A stretch of 64,000 bases of DNA from Pseudoxanthomonas daejeonensis. GTDB taxonomy: Bacteria; Pseudomonadota; Gammaproteobacteria; Xanthomonadales; Xanthomonadaceae. Shown in pieces: positions 1-8,997 of this stretch. Where the stretch lies: contig NZ_PDWN01000018.1 in assembly GCF_010093205.1 (NCBI RefSeq), positions 1 to 64,000 on the forward strand, read 5' to 3'. A program made the position numbers and the translations under genes. How positions within the stretch are numbered: position 1 is the stretch's first letter; each line of letters starts with the position of its first letter. The notes beneath the pieces were generated by a model. The model had not been told where the DNA came from. It worked only from the letters and a program-made list of their open reading frames with translations, and did not search any database.

Positions 1-274
1 CCCCAGATCCATCCCCGCCCCCGTGCACCCGCGACTGCTTGCTGGGCGACTTCACACTCGCGAAGCCACCCTCCCCTTGTGTGCGAATCCGGGCACTGCG
101 TCCCTTGATTGCGGCGACAGGATATGGCCGGGCAGCACCGGCCAGCAATACGGCGCTGACGGACGGACTCGCCGCATGTGAAGGGGCCAGCTTCAGGCGC
201 AAGCCACGGCGCTGGACGTGCTGACCGCGACCTCGGCCCCCTGCCCGGCGGATCCCGCAACGGCGTGGAATCAG
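1..274. other. left-edge stretch with no recognisable gene
   Basis: About 270 bases before the hairpin that follows the first gene. The only open frame here (39-224, plus) encodes a proline/arginine-rich peptide with no ribosome site or recognisable domain, so I do not call it. No tRNA, promoter or repeat is evident. It could be the flank of a gene lying outside the window. Confidence 0.4.
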
Positions 275-307
275 GGTTGCCGGGCGGAACTGGACCGCCC
301 GGCAACC
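275..307 (-). terminator. 13-bp perfect hairpin downstream of the amidohydrolase
   Basis: GGTTGCCGGGCGG (275-287) pairs perfectly with 295-307 around a 7-base loop. It begins 8 bases after the stop codon of the minus-strand amidohydrolase. There is no U-run after it, so it is either a weak or factor-assisted terminator or an mRNA 3'-end stabilising structure. Confidence 0.4.
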
Positions 308-314
308 GCTCCGT

Positions 315-1724
315 TCAGGGCGCCTGGGCGCCCAGCGTGTCCTTGTAGATCCGCCCGTCCTTCATGATGACCTTGAAGGCCTGTTCCGGGCGCGCGACCA
401 GGCTGATGTCCACGGTCGGATCGCCGTCGACCAGCAGCAGGTCGGCGAACGCGCCTTCCTGCACCACGCCGACCTTCCCCGGATAAGGATTTCGCTTGCC
501 GCTCAGCTGCAGCAGTTCGCCATTGGTGCCGGTGGCCATGACCAGGGTTTCGGCCGGCGTGTACCAGCGGGTGAGGCTGGCGAGGATCGCGCCCTGCCGC
601 CCGGCGAGTGCGGCGGAAAACAGCACGTCGGTGCCCCACGCAGTCTTGAGCCGGTACTTCTTGGCCAGGTCGTAGGCGTGGTTGTTGCCCGCGAACACTT
701 CCTCGGCCTTTTTCCGCTCGAACGAACCCGGCGGGAACGCCTCGGCCAGTTCATCGGGGAACGGCTGGATGCTCAGCCAGATCCCCCGCTGCGCCATCAG
801 CCGGGCAGTGGCATCGTCCATCAGGCTGCCGTGCTCGATGACCTTGACCCCGGCCTCGATCGCCTGGCGCACCGCTTCGGCCGTATAGGCATGCACGGTG
901 ACGTAGGTGCCCCAGTTGCCGGCCGCCTCGGTCGCCGCGCGCAGCTCCGCCGGCGTGAAGGTGATCGCATCCAACGGACTATGCGGCGAGGACACGCCGC
1001 CTCCGGCGGTCAGCTTGATCTGCGCGGCGCCACGCATGAGCTGCTCGCGCACGCGCATGCGCACCTCGTCGGGGCTGTCGGCGATGGCGGTGTCGCCCTC
1101 CAGGTCGGTCGGGCCGGGGGCGCCCATCGTCCGCGGCAGGTCGCCGGCCTGGCGGAAGTCGCCGTGGCCGCTGGTCACGCTGATCATCGCCCCGGACGCG
1201 TAGATGCGCGGGCCCGGCAGCACGCCCTCGTCCACCGCCTGCTTCAGGCCGAAGGAATTGCCGCCCACGTCGCGCACGCTGGTGAAGCCGCGCATCAGGG
1301 TCCGGGTGGATTCGGCGGCCGCGATCGCGGTCAGGTAGCGATGGTCGCCACTGAGGATCGCGCCCAGCGAGGGAGCGGCCATCATGCTGTGCCAGTGCGC
1401 GTCGATCAGGCCGGGCATGAGTACCCGTCCGCCACCGTCGATCACCTTCGTCGCCGGCTCGGGGACCAGCCCCGGCGAGATGCGTTCGATCAGGTTGCCA
1501 CGGACCAGCACGTCGCTCGGGCCGGAGACGCGGCCGGACGTGCCATCGAAGATCCGCACGTTGCGGAACAGCACCGACCCCGCGTTTGGCGCGGATGCCT
1601 GGCTGGCGGCGGCTTGCGCGGCGGCCATGGCGAGCGAGTCGTCGTGCGCGCCGGCGCTGCCGGTGGCCAGACCTGAAACGAGGAAAGCCACCGCAACGAC
1701 CAGCTGACGCGAACCGGTTCCCAT
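315..1724 (-). CDS. secreted metal-dependent amidohydrolase (imidazolonepropionase/prolidase-like)
   Basis: A 469-residue amidohydrolase-superfamily enzyme, probably periplasmic. The start at 1724 is chosen because it opens directly into a signal peptide (MGTGSRQLVVAVAFLVSG... ending near GSAGA); a longer reading from 1760 only adds a hydrophilic extension. Visible metal-centre features are HWH in LIDAHWH, the IKLTAGGG segment expected to hold the bridging carboxylated lysine, histidines in VHAYT and VIEHGS, and the aspartate of WGTDVL. The C-terminal strand FADLLLVDGDP is typical of this superfamily. Characterised relatives hydrolyse Xaa-Pro or other blocked dipeptides and related amides; the substrate cannot be read from sequence. 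The gene follows a porin on the same strand. Confidence 0.85.
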   Translation of the reverse strand: MGTGSRQLVVAVAFLVSGLATGSAGAHDDSLAMAAAQAAASQASAPNAGSVLFRNVRIFDGTSGRVSGPSDVLVRGNLIERISPGLVPEPATKVIDGGGRVLMPGLIDAHWHSMMAAPSLGAILSGDHRYLTAIAAAESTRTLMRGFTSVRDVGGNSFGLKQAVDEGVLPGPRIYASGAMISVTSGHGDFRQAGDLPRTMGAPGPTDLEGDTAIADSPDEVRMRVREQLMRGAAQIKLTAGGGVSSPHSPLDAITFTPAELRAATEAAGNWGTYVTVHAYTAEAVRQAIEAGVKVIEHGSLMDDATARLMAQRGIWLSIQPFPDELAEAFPPGSFERKKAEEVFAGNNHAYDLAKKYRLKTAWGTDVLFSAALAGRQGAILASLTRWYTPAETLVMATGTNGELLQLSGKRNPYPGKVGVVQEGAFADLLLVDGDPTVDISLVARPEQAFKVIMKDGRIYKDTLGAQAP

Positions 1725-1788
1725 GACATCCCCCGAAGCCTTGAAGGTCGGGCCGATCATGTCACAACTTTCCGCCCCCCAAGCCCTG

Positions 1789-3252
1789 CTACTTGATGAA
1801 GTCGTACTTCAACGAGGTCTGCAGCCGGAACGCATCGCCATCGGTGCCGTCCTGCTGCTGCAACTTGCCATAGACCAGTTCAAGGCCCCAGCTCCAGCTG
1901 GGCACCGGTGCGTAGATCACGTTGGCCGCCGCATAGTCGCTGCGCCGGAATGCGTCCGGCGCGAGCGAATCGTTCCGGTCCAGGTACAACCGGCCCCAGG
2001 TCAGGGTCGAACGCCAGTGTTCGTTCCAGGGATGGCCATAGCCGATCCAGCCGCCCCATTCGTCGAGCACCTCGAGCGCGCCGGTGTCATCGACCACCGC
2101 ATCCAGTCCGATGCCTCCCAGATCGCCGACGTAGGTGGCGATGCCGCGGCCGCCGACCGCGCCCCAGGTCACGTAATTGCCCGCCTCGGCACCCCATGCA
2201 CCACTGACGGTGATGCCGCCCGCCATCGCCTCGTCGCTGCCCGCATCGTCGCGGTAAGCCAGCTGGCGCAGCAGCGTACCGACCTGCATGTGGCCGCTTT
2301 CTCCTTCATGTCGGGCGACGAAGACCAGGTTGGGCGCGGTCGTGCGCGCCGACCCCGATGAGGATGTGATCTCCGGCGGCGCGTGTTCGGCGGCGAAGAC
2401 CAGCTGGTTGCCGTTGGACAGCGGCACGTACTGGCGGACACTGGCCAGGCGCGCGAACGGGACCGCGCCGGGTCCGGCGAAGTCGAGCGTATCGGGCCCG
2501 GAATCCAGGTCGAGGAACGCCGAGAAGCCGTAGCCGACATAGGTATTGCCCAACTGGCCCCAGGCATGGCGCAGGTTGTATCCGTACGAACCACCGGAAC
2601 CATAGAAGTCGTTCTGCAGAACGAAACGCAGCCAGCCGTAGTCCGTCTGCCGGCGCGCCTCGATGGTGAACCGGGTCTGGCGCGCGTGCATGTTGAAACT
2701 GCCATCACCGGCCTGGTCGCCGGCCGGGATCGTCGAGGTGATGAACTGGTCGCTGACGCCGGCGTCATCAGTGTCGTACATCGCATCGAGCTTGGCGTAG
2801 CCACTCAGGCGCAGCCAGGTGGAGGTCCCGCGGACCGGGAAGAATCCCTCCTGCCCGTCCTCGCCCGGCGCCAGCTCGTTGTCCACGCGCGCGCCGCCGA
2901 GCTCGTCCTCGCTGAAGGACGGATGCGCGGGCAGCGGCGATTCGTCGGGAACGGGAACCGGCATGGACGCCACCGCAGGATCGATGACGACGGCCGCCGG
3001 CGCAGGCGTGGTGGTTGCTGGCGGAACAGGCCCCGTCGCGACCGCCGCCGGTGCAGGCAAACCAGGACCCGCCGCAACTGGCGCCTGCCCCCGCTCCGAT
3101 TCCAGCACCTCGATGCGCTGGACCAGCCGATCCACGGTCTCCCGCAGGTGGGCGATCTCCGCATCGCGCTCGTCATCGGTCTTCTGCGCAAGCGCCGGCA
3201 AGGGCGAAAGTGCGGCGACCAGGACCAGGAACCGCAGGGTTGCTCCATTCAT
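1789..3252 (-). CDS. DcaP-like outer-membrane porin
   Basis: A 487-residue outer-membrane protein with a signal peptide (about residues 1-22, ending LPALA). A short coiled coil follows (residues ~28-55, DAEIAHLRETVDRLVQRIEVLE), then a proline/alanine linker, then about 370 residues of alternating aromatic/polar beta-strands. The protein ends in an aromatic-rich strand (LKYDFIK). An N-terminal coiled coil before a barrel is characteristic of the trimeric DcaP family, which takes up anionic or dicarboxylic solutes. It lies between napC and the amidohydrolase on the same strand. The 129-base gap to napC leaves room for its own promoter, so linkage to nitrate respiration is only positional. Confidence 0.7.
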   Translation of the reverse strand: MNGATLRFLVLVAALSPLPALAQKTDDERDAEIAHLRETVDRLVQRIEVLESERGQAPVAAGPGLPAPAAVATGPVPPATTTPAPAAVVIDPAVASMPVPVPDESPLPAHPSFSEDELGGARVDNELAPGEDGQEGFFPVRGTSTWLRLSGYAKLDAMYDTDDAGVSDQFITSTIPAGDQAGDGSFNMHARQTRFTIEARRQTDYGWLRFVLQNDFYGSGGSYGYNLRHAWGQLGNTYVGYGFSAFLDLDSGPDTLDFAGPGAVPFARLASVRQYVPLSNGNQLVFAAEHAPPEITSSSGSARTTAPNLVFVARHEGESGHMQVGTLLRQLAYRDDAGSDEAMAGGITVSGAWGAEAGNYVTWGAVGGRGIATYVGDLGGIGLDAVVDDTGALEVLDEWGGWIGYGHPWNEHWRSTLTWGRLYLDRNDSLAPDAFRRSDYAAANVIYAPVPSWSWGLELVYGKLQQQDGTDGDAFRLQTSLKYDFIK

Positions 3253-3381
3253 GTCCGGACTCCGGGTGGATCAGGCATCCATCGCGCCGAATGCCGGCTG
3301 CGAGGATGCGATCGGGAACGGCACGTCCTGCCTTCCAGCCGTGCCCTGGCTGCCCCTGTATCCCGCACCCGACCGCGCGGC

Positions 3382-3981
3382 TCAGCCCTGCGGCACGCCC
3401 GCCATGTTCGGCAGCTGGTGGGCGACACCCTTGTGGCAGTCGATGCAGGTGCGCTCGCCACTGCGCAGCCACAGGCCATGGATCTGCGCCGCTCGCGGAC
3501 TCTGCCGGGTCAGGTCCATCGAATCAAAGTCGTGGCAGTTACGGCACTCCAGCGAGTCGTTGGCCTTCAGTCGCGTCCATTCGTGGGTGGCCAGGACCAG
3601 GCGTTCGTCGAGGAACTTCTCGCGGGTGTTGATCGTGCCGAAGATCTTTCCCCAGACCTCCTTGGAGGCCTGCATCTTGCGCGCGATCTTGTCGGTCCAG
3701 TTGTGCGGCACGTGGCAGTCCGGGCAGGTGGCCCGGACCCCGGAACGGTTGGTGTAGTGGATCGTGCCCTTCAGCTCCTGGAAGACGTTGTCGCGCATCT
3801 CGTGGCAGCTGGTGCAGAACTGCTCGGTGTTGGTCGCCTCCAGCGCAGTGTTGAAACCACCCCAGAACATCACACCGGCGATGAACCCGGCCACGGTCAG
3901 GAAACCCAGGCTGTAGTAGCGGCTCGGCGAACGCAGCGTCCGCCAGAAGCCCTGCGCATGCCGCTTGGTCCATGCCCACAT
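3382..3981 (-). CDS. napC: NapC/NirT-type membrane-anchored tetrahaem cytochrome c
   Basis: A 199-residue quinol dehydrogenase that passes electrons from the quinol pool to the NapAB complex in the periplasm. One N-terminal membrane anchor (residues ~23-42) is followed by four CXXCH haem motifs at residues 56-60, 86-90, 146-150 and 179-183, the normal number for NapC. It is the last gene of the nap operon, starting 3 bases after napB. The length fits the family. Confidence 0.95.
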   Translation of the reverse strand: MWAWTKRHAQGFWRTLRSPSRYYSLGFLTVAGFIAGVMFWGGFNTALEATNTEQFCTSCHEMRDNVFQELKGTIHYTNRSGVRATCPDCHVPHNWTDKIARKMQASKEVWGKIFGTINTREKFLDERLVLATHEWTRLKANDSLECRNCHDFDSMDLTRQSPRAAQIHGLWLRSGERTCIDCHKGVAHQLPNMAGVPQG

Positions 3982-3984
3982 GGC

Positions 3985-4548
3985 TCAATGTCCTCCCGGC
4001 GGCGGCGCGGCCATCAGGCTGTCGATGTCGCGGAAGCCGTTGGCCACCAGCGTCGGCGCGTCGGTCTGGACCACGTGGCACTGGCTGCAGAAGTAGCGTC
4101 GCGGCGAGATCGTCGCCAGGAACTGGTCGTCGCGGTCCATGTAGTGGGTCACGCTGACCGGCGGGGCCTGGAAAGTGGCCGCATTGGCGCGCGCATGACA
4201 CAGCATGCAACGGTTGCTGTTCTTGTCGACCTGGTAGCCGTCGATCGCGTGCGGGATGGTCGGCGGCTGCATCGGATAGTTGCGCACCCGGCGGATGTCG
4301 GTGTTCTCCACCCGCGCCATCGGTGGCGGATGGCCTTCCTTGTCGACCGGGACGCCGCGGCGGAGGGCGTCGATCTGGCCATCGCCCGGGACGAAGATGG
4401 CACGCGCGCCCACCGGGGTCGAAGCAGTCGCGGCGGGCTGGGCGTCGTCGGGCCGCTTCAGGCTGCCGAACATCCAGCCGGCGGCGAACACCAGCACCGA
4501 CAGGAGCAGGACGAGGCCGGCGACGATAAGCAGGGGTTTGTTCCGCAT
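3985..4548 (-). CDS. napB: NapB, dihaem cytochrome c subunit of periplasmic nitrate reductase
   Basis: A 187-residue periplasmic electron-transfer subunit. An uncleaved or cleavable N-terminal hydrophobic segment (residues ~6-27) leads into the conserved NapB body with two CXXCH haem sites, CMLCH at 114-118 and CSQCH at 154-158, and the distal histidines expected in PTIPHAIDG and VTHYM. NapB takes electrons from NapC and delivers them to the iron-sulphur cluster of NapA. It starts 10 bases after napA. Confidence 0.95.
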   Translation of the reverse strand: MRNKPLLIVAGLVLLLSVLVFAAGWMFGSLKRPDDAQPAATASTPVGARAIFVPGDGQIDALRRGVPVDKEGHPPPMARVENTDIRRVRNYPMQPPTIPHAIDGYQVDKNSNRCMLCHARANAATFQAPPVSVTHYMDRDDQFLATISPRRYFCSQCHVVQTDAPTLVANGFRDIDSLMAAPPPGGH

Positions 4549-4558
4549 GACATGCCTC

Positions 4559-7054
4559 CTAGGCGATCACGACCTTGCAGGCGCACTTCTTGTAATCGGT
4601 CTGCTTGGAGATCGGGTCGGTCGCATCAAGCGTGACCTTGTTGATCAGCTGGCCGGCATCGAACCACGGAACGAACACCATGCCCGGCGGCATCCGGTTG
4701 CGCCCGCGTGTCTCCACCCGCGAGCGCATCTCCCCGCGTCGCGACACCACCCGGATCTCGTCACCGCGCTTGAGCCCGCGCGCGCGCGCATCGTCGGGAT
4801 TCATGAACACCACCGCCGCCGGGAACGACCGGTACAGCTCGGGGATGCGCATGGTCATCGAACCGGAATGCCAGTGCTCGAGCACGCGCCCGGTCACCAG
4901 CCACAGGTCGTACTCGGCATCCGGCGATTCTGCGGGCGGCTCGTAGGGCAGCGCCCACACCACGGCGCGGTTGTCCGGGAACCCGTAGAACTTGTGGCCC
5001 TCGCCAGGCTTGACGTACGGATCGGCGCCTTCGATGTAGCGGCGGCGCGTCTCCTTCCCGTCCACGACCGGCCAGCGCAGGCCGTGCGCTTGGTGGTACA
5101 TGTCGAACGGGGCCAGGTCGTGGCCGTGGCCGCGACCGAACGCGGCGTATTCCTCGAACAGGCCCTTCTGCACGTAGAAGCCGAAGTCTTCCGACTCATG
5201 GTTCGCGAACCCCTCCTCGATGTCCGACACCGGGTAGCGATCCACGTTGCCGTTGGCGAACAGCACCTCGAACAGGGTCTTGCCCTTGAACTCCGGATTG
5301 GCCGCCAGCAGTTCGGCCGGCCAGCACTCGTCGGTGGTGAAGCGTTTGGAGAATTCCATCAGCTGCCACAGGTCGGACTTCGCTTCGCCGGGGGCGTTGA
5401 CCAGCTGGTGCCAGAACTGGGTACGACGCTCGGCGTTGCCGTAGGCACCCTCCTTCTCCACCCACATTGCCGCCGGCAGGATCAGGTCGGCCGCCTGCCC
5501 GGTGACGGTCGGATAGGCATCGGACACCACGATGAAATTGTCGGGGTTGCGGTAGCCCGGCCAGGCCTCCTCCATGATGTTGGCCGCGGCCTGCATGTTG
5601 TTGTTGACCTGCACCCAGTAGGCATTGAGCTTGCCGTCGCGCAGCATCCGGTTCTGCTGCACCGCGTGGTAGCCGGGCTTGGGATTGATCAACCCGTGCG
5701 GGACCTTCCAGATCTCCTCGGCATGCTTGCGGTGCTCGGGATTGGCCACCAGCATGTCCGCCGGCAGGCGGTGGCTGAAGGTGCCGACCTCGCGCGCGGT
5801 GCCGCAGGCCGAGGGCTGGCCGGTCAGCGAGAACGGGCTGTTGCCCGGGGTGGAGATCTTCCCGGTCAGCAGGTGGATGTTGTAGACCATGTTGTTGGCC
5901 CACACGCCACGGGTGTGCTGGTTGAAGCCCATGGTCCAGAACGAGGTGACCTTCACCTCGGGGTCCGCGTACAGCTCGGCCAGCTGCTGCAGCCAGCCGC
6001 GCTCCACGCCGCTCATCTCGACGGCCTTCTCGAGCGTGTAGGGTTTCACGAACTCGGCAAACTGCTCGAAGGTGATCGGCTCGCCGCCATTGGGGTCGTC
6101 GGCGTTCTCGGCGGCCAGCTCCAGCGGATGGTCCGGGCGCAGGCCGTAGCCGATGTCCTGGTTGCCACGCTTGAAGTTCAGGCGGGAATCGACGAAGGCC
6201 TTGTTGACCCGCCCGCTCTGGATGATGTGGTTGGCGATGTAGTTGAGGATGACCAGGTCGGTCTGCGGCTTGAACACGATCGGGATGTCGGCCAGTTCGA
6301 AGCTGCGATGCTCGAAGGTCGACATCACCGCGACCTTTACGTGCGGGTGCGACAGCCGGCGATCGGTCACCCGCGTCCACAGGATCGGGTGCATCTCGGC
6401 CATGTTCGAGCCCCACAGCACGAACGCGTCGGCGGCCTCGATGTCGTCGTAGCAGCCCATCGGCTCGTCCATGCCGAAGGTGCGCATGAAGCCCATCACC
6501 GCCGACGCCATGCAGTGCCGCGCGTTGGGGTCGATGTGGTTGCTACGGAAGCCGGCTTTCATCAGCTTGTTGGCCGCGTAGCCCTCCCAGATCGTCCACT
6601 GGCCCGAGCCGAACATGCCGATCGCATCGCCGCCCTTGGCCTTGAGCACCTTCTTGAACTGTTCGGCCATCACGTCGAAGGCCTCATCCCATTCCACCGG
6701 GGTGAAGTCGCCATCCTTCGCGTACAGCCCACCCTTCTTGCGCAGCAAGGGCTTGGTCAGGCGGTCGGTGCCGTACAGCACCTTGGACAGGAAGTAGCCC
6801 TTGACGCAGTTGATGCCGCGGTTGACCTCGGAATGGACGTCGCCATGGGTGGCGACGACGTGGCCGTCGCGCACCGCCACGTTCACCCCGCAGCCGGTGC
6901 CGCAGTAGCGACAGGGCGCCTTGCTCCACTTGAGCGAAGTGAGGTCGCCTTCGGTGATGACGTTGCTGCTGCCACCCGGAAGCGGCAGGCCGGCAGCGGC
7001 CGCCGCGGTGGCGACGGCGCTGTTGCGGATGAAATCGCGGCGTGTGGTGCTCAT
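4559..7054 (-). CDS. napA: NapA, catalytic subunit of periplasmic nitrate reductase
   Basis: An 831-residue molybdopterin enzyme reducing nitrate to nitrite in the periplasm. The start at 7054 overlaps the napD stop (ATGA) and gives a twin-arginine signal ([10 protein letters not shown]) followed by an alanine-rich stretch; an in-frame extension to 7210 lies inside napD and is not needed. Cysteines at 48, 51, 55 and 83 bind the [4Fe-4S] cluster. The molybdenum-cysteine lies in the HCMASAV segment, and the C-terminal dinucleotide-binding domain ends near residue 830. Export as a folded protein through Tat requires the NapD chaperone encoded just upstream. Confidence 0.97.
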   Translation of the reverse strand: MSTTRRDFIRNSAVATAAAAAGLPLPGGSSNVITEGDLTSLKWSKAPCRYCGTGCGVNVAVRDGHVVATHGDVHSEVNRGINCVKGYFLSKVLYGTDRLTKPLLRKKGGLYAKDGDFTPVEWDEAFDVMAEQFKKVLKAKGGDAIGMFGSGQWTIWEGYAANKLMKAGFRSNHIDPNARHCMASAVMGFMRTFGMDEPMGCYDDIEAADAFVLWGSNMAEMHPILWTRVTDRRLSHPHVKVAVMSTFEHRSFELADIPIVFKPQTDLVILNYIANHIIQSGRVNKAFVDSRLNFKRGNQDIGYGLRPDHPLELAAENADDPNGGEPITFEQFAEFVKPYTLEKAVEMSGVERGWLQQLAELYADPEVKVTSFWTMGFNQHTRGVWANNMVYNIHLLTGKISTPGNSPFSLTGQPSACGTAREVGTFSHRLPADMLVANPEHRKHAEEIWKVPHGLINPKPGYHAVQQNRMLRDGKLNAYWVQVNNNMQAAANIMEEAWPGYRNPDNFIVVSDAYPTVTGQAADLILPAAMWVEKEGAYGNAERRTQFWHQLVNAPGEAKSDLWQLMEFSKRFTTDECWPAELLAANPEFKGKTLFEVLFANGNVDRYPVSDIEEGFANHESEDFGFYVQKGLFEEYAAFGRGHGHDLAPFDMYHQAHGLRWPVVDGKETRRRYIEGADPYVKPGEGHKFYGFPDNRAVVWALPYEPPAESPDAEYDLWLVTGRVLEHWHSGSMTMRIPELYRSFPAAVVFMNPDDARARGLKRGDEIRVVSRRGEMRSRVETRGRNRMPPGMVFVPWFDAGQLINKVTLDATDPISKQTDYKKCACKVVIA

Positions 7055-7359
7055 GCGGGGGCTCCGCTCACGTTGGCGTTGGACAGGGGTTCGTCGAGCG
7101 CCTGGCGCGACTCGGCGTGATGGTGGACCAGCAGCACGTTCAGTACACCGGCGACTTCCTTGAGCTGGTCGACGCGATCCATCACCGCATGGCGGTCGGC
7201 CGATTCGCACAGCAGGACGCTGCGCGTGGGGCCGGGTATCGCCAGCTCCAGGTCGTCATGACCGGCGACCATCGCCGCCAGCGCCGGACCCGAACCTTCG
7301 CGGTGCTGGACCACGAAACTGGCGATGTGGATTTCGTCGTCGGGCGCGGTCGCGGTCAT
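7051..7359 (-). CDS. napD: NapD, chaperone for NapA maturation
   Basis: A 102-residue cytoplasmic protein (starts [17 protein letters not shown]) that binds the Tat signal of NapA and holds it until cofactor insertion is complete. The SFVVQHREG and LLVHHHAES segments match the NapD ferredoxin-like fold. It overlaps napF by 4 bases and napA by 4 bases, so expression is translationally coupled. The assignment rests on its position in napEFDABC plus the family sequence pattern. Confidence 0.88.
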   Translation of the reverse strand: MTATAPDDEIHIASFVVQHREGSGPALAAMVAGHDDLELAIPGPTRSVLLCESADRHAVMDRVDQLKEVAGVLNVLLVHHHAESRQALDEPLSNANVSGAPA

Positions 7360-7856
7360 GCGGGGACTTCCAGCGGCAGGTGGGCCAGGGTGATCGCCTG
7401 GGCCGGGCAGATGCCCACGCACGCACCACAGCCGCTGCAACGCTCCGCATCGACCATGGCCGCGCCGCGCCCGCCAGGTGGCACGCGGATCGCCGACTCC
7501 GGGCAGACTTCGCGGCAGCTGGCACAGACGACACCATGCGCCGGCAGGCAGCTGTCCTGGACCTGCGCACGCAATTCCCACGGTGGCGAAACCGTCGCCT
7601 GCAACGCACCGCTCCCGCAGGCCTGCACGCAATCGCCGCAGAACGTGCATTCCCCACGCGCCGGATCGAAGCGCGGCAGGCCGTCGGCATCGCGCAGCAG
7701 GACCTGCTCCGGACAGGCGCGCACGCATGCGTCGCACCGCGTGCAGCGCGCGGCGAACAGGTCGGCATCGATCGCCCACGGCGGGCGCAGCGGGGAATCA
7801 GCGGTCGCGTTGCGACCGAACAGCAGCATGCGGCGGGAAAGCGGCGTGGCGGCCAT
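7356..7856 (-). CDS. napF: NapF, polyferredoxin of the nap operon
   Basis: A 166-residue cytoplasmic iron-sulphur protein with three ferredoxin-type clusters. The cysteine groups are CTRCDACVRACP (residues ~37-48), CTFCGDCVQACG (~70-81) and CSGCGACVGICP near the C terminus. A fourth cysteine set lies around VCASCREVCP. NapF family members help load or activate NapA in the cytoplasm. The start is 3 bases after the napE stop and the stop overlaps the napD start. Confidence 0.93.
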   Translation of the reverse strand: MAATPLSRRMLLFGRNATADSPLRPPWAIDADLFAARCTRCDACVRACPEQVLLRDADGLPRFDPARGECTFCGDCVQACGSGALQATVSPPWELRAQVQDSCLPAHGVVCASCREVCPESAIRVPPGGRGAAMVDAERCSGCGACVGICPAQAITLAHLPLEVPA

Positions 7857-7859
7857 GGC

Positions 7860-8030
7860 TCAACCCGTCGGCGGCCCGGCGAAGAACATCTGCCAACCCC
7901 ACACCAGGAAGCCGTAACCGGCCACGATCAGGACCGCCATCAACGGAAAGATCACCGCCGTCACCAGCAGGAACGCGAGGCGCTCCTGGTTCCGCGTGGC
8001 CGGGACATCCGGGTCGTGATTCCGCTCCAT
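7860..8030 (-). CDS. napE: NapE, small membrane protein of the nap operon
   Basis: A 56-residue protein beginning MERNHDPDVPATRNQERLAF, with one membrane segment (about residues 18-46) and the ending GWQMFFAGPPTG. The short hydrophilic head containing RNQE and the tryptophan-rich tail are typical of NapE, which is found only with nap genes and has no firmly known function. It is the first gene of the operon and is preceded by a good ribosome site (GAAGGTAGG). It is too short for default gene calling but is clearly part of the transcript. Confidence 0.9.
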   Translation of the reverse strand: MERNHDPDVPATRNQERLAFLLVTAVIFPLMAVLIVAGYGFLVWGWQMFFAGPPTG

Positions 8031-8075
8031 GGGCCTACCTTCGCAGGATGGGGACGCAGCGAGACTTCAGGCATG

Positions 8076-8104
8076 AGGCTATCACCACGGCCCGGGAGCG
8101 GCAA
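8076..8104 (-). promoter_or_regulatory. sigma70-like promoter of napEFDABC
   Basis: On the minus strand TTGCCG (8104-8099) and TAGCCT (8081-8076) are separated by exactly 17 bases, which predicts a start near 8069 and a leader of about 39 bases carrying GAAGGTAGG before napE. No FNR-type box is visible upstream, unlike most respiratory genes elsewhere in the window. Confidence 0.45.
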
Positions 8105-8174
8105 ACGCGGGACGCCGTGGAACGGTAATGTGCGAGCGCTATGCGTCGCTGCTCGCGAGTCGCGCCGCGTCGAT

Positions 8175-8981
8175 TCAGGCGATGGCGCGGGCCTGCTCCT
8201 GGATGGCGGGATCGAACGCCGCGACGCATTGCGGCAAGGCTTCCGCCAACGCCCGGCCGACCAGGATCACCCCGGGCTGCCCGGCTTCCAGCGACATGGC
8301 CGACGTGGCCAGGTCCTGCAGCGTGGCGACCACGTAGCGTTCGCAGGACTGGCTGGCCGCCTGCACGATCGCCGCGGGCGTGTCGGCCGGCAGGTGCCGC
8401 TGCAGTGCACCGACGATCGAAGGAATCCGGCCCATGCCCATGTAGATCGCCAGCGTGGCTCCGCTGCGCGCCAGTGCTTCCCAGTCCGGCTCGCCATGGT
8501 CGGCGGTGTGCGCGGTGACGAAGGTGATCCCGTGGCAATGTTCGCGATGGGTGAGCGACACGCCCAGCGAAGCGGCCGCGGCGAAGGCGGCGCTGATCCC
8601 GTTGACGATCCGCACCGGAACTCCGGCCTGGCGCAGGAACGCGATCTCCTCGCCGGCACGGCCGAACATCAGCGCATCGCCGCCCTTGACCCGGACCACG
8701 CGCAAGCCCTGCAGGGCGTAGCGGCGCATCAGCCGGCAGATGAAGGCCTGCGGCGTGGAACGGCATCCGCCGCGCTTGCCGACACGCACCACCCGGGCAT
8801 GCGGTGCAAGGTCGACGATCCCCGGATTGACCAGGTCGTCGAGCAGCAATACTTCAGCCACCTCCAGCGCGCGCACAGCCTTCAGGGTCAGCAGCTCCAG
8901 GTCGCCAGGCCCCGCGGAGAGCAGGACGACCTCGGCCGGGATGCGTCGGCCGGAATTTGCATCGTGCAGGGACTTGGTCAT
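8175..8981 (-). CDS. cobA: uroporphyrinogen-III C-methyltransferase (siroheme synthesis)
   Basis: A 268-residue SAM-dependent methyltransferase that adds two methyl groups to uroporphyrinogen III to give precorrin-2, the precursor of siroheme. Conserved SUMT motifs are VLLSAGPGDLELLTLKA (P-loop-like SAM site), LLLDDLV, the GKRGG segment and VRVKGGDALMFGRAGEE. It is last in the nas operon, 16 bases after nasA. That makes sense because NirB requires siroheme. It lacks the CysG N-terminal dehydrogenase/chelatase part, so those steps must be supplied elsewhere. Confidence 0.93.
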   Translation of the reverse strand: MTKSLHDANSGRRIPAEVVLLSAGPGDLELLTLKAVRALEVAEVLLLDDLVNPGIVDLAPHARVVRVGKRGGCRSTPQAFICRLMRRYALQGLRVVRVKGGDALMFGRAGEEIAFLRQAGVPVRIVNGISAAFAAAASLGVSLTHREHCHGITFVTAHTADHGEPDWEALARSGATLAIYMGMGRIPSIVGALQRHLPADTPAAIVQAASQSCERYVVATLQDLATSAMSLEAGQPGVILVGRALAEALPQCVAAFDPAIQEQARAIA

Positions 8982-8997
8982 CGGGGCTCCTGGCGAT

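Noticed and set aside
2383-4635. long open plus-strand frame (about 750 codons) opposite porin and nap genes
   Set aside because: It is antisense to genes with clear domains, arises from high GC third positions, and its translation is His/Arg/Gly-rich without any family feature.
4280-7120. 946-codon plus-strand frame opposite napA
   Set aside because: Shadow of napA; no ribosome site, no domain, composition typical of antisense reading of a GC-rich gene.
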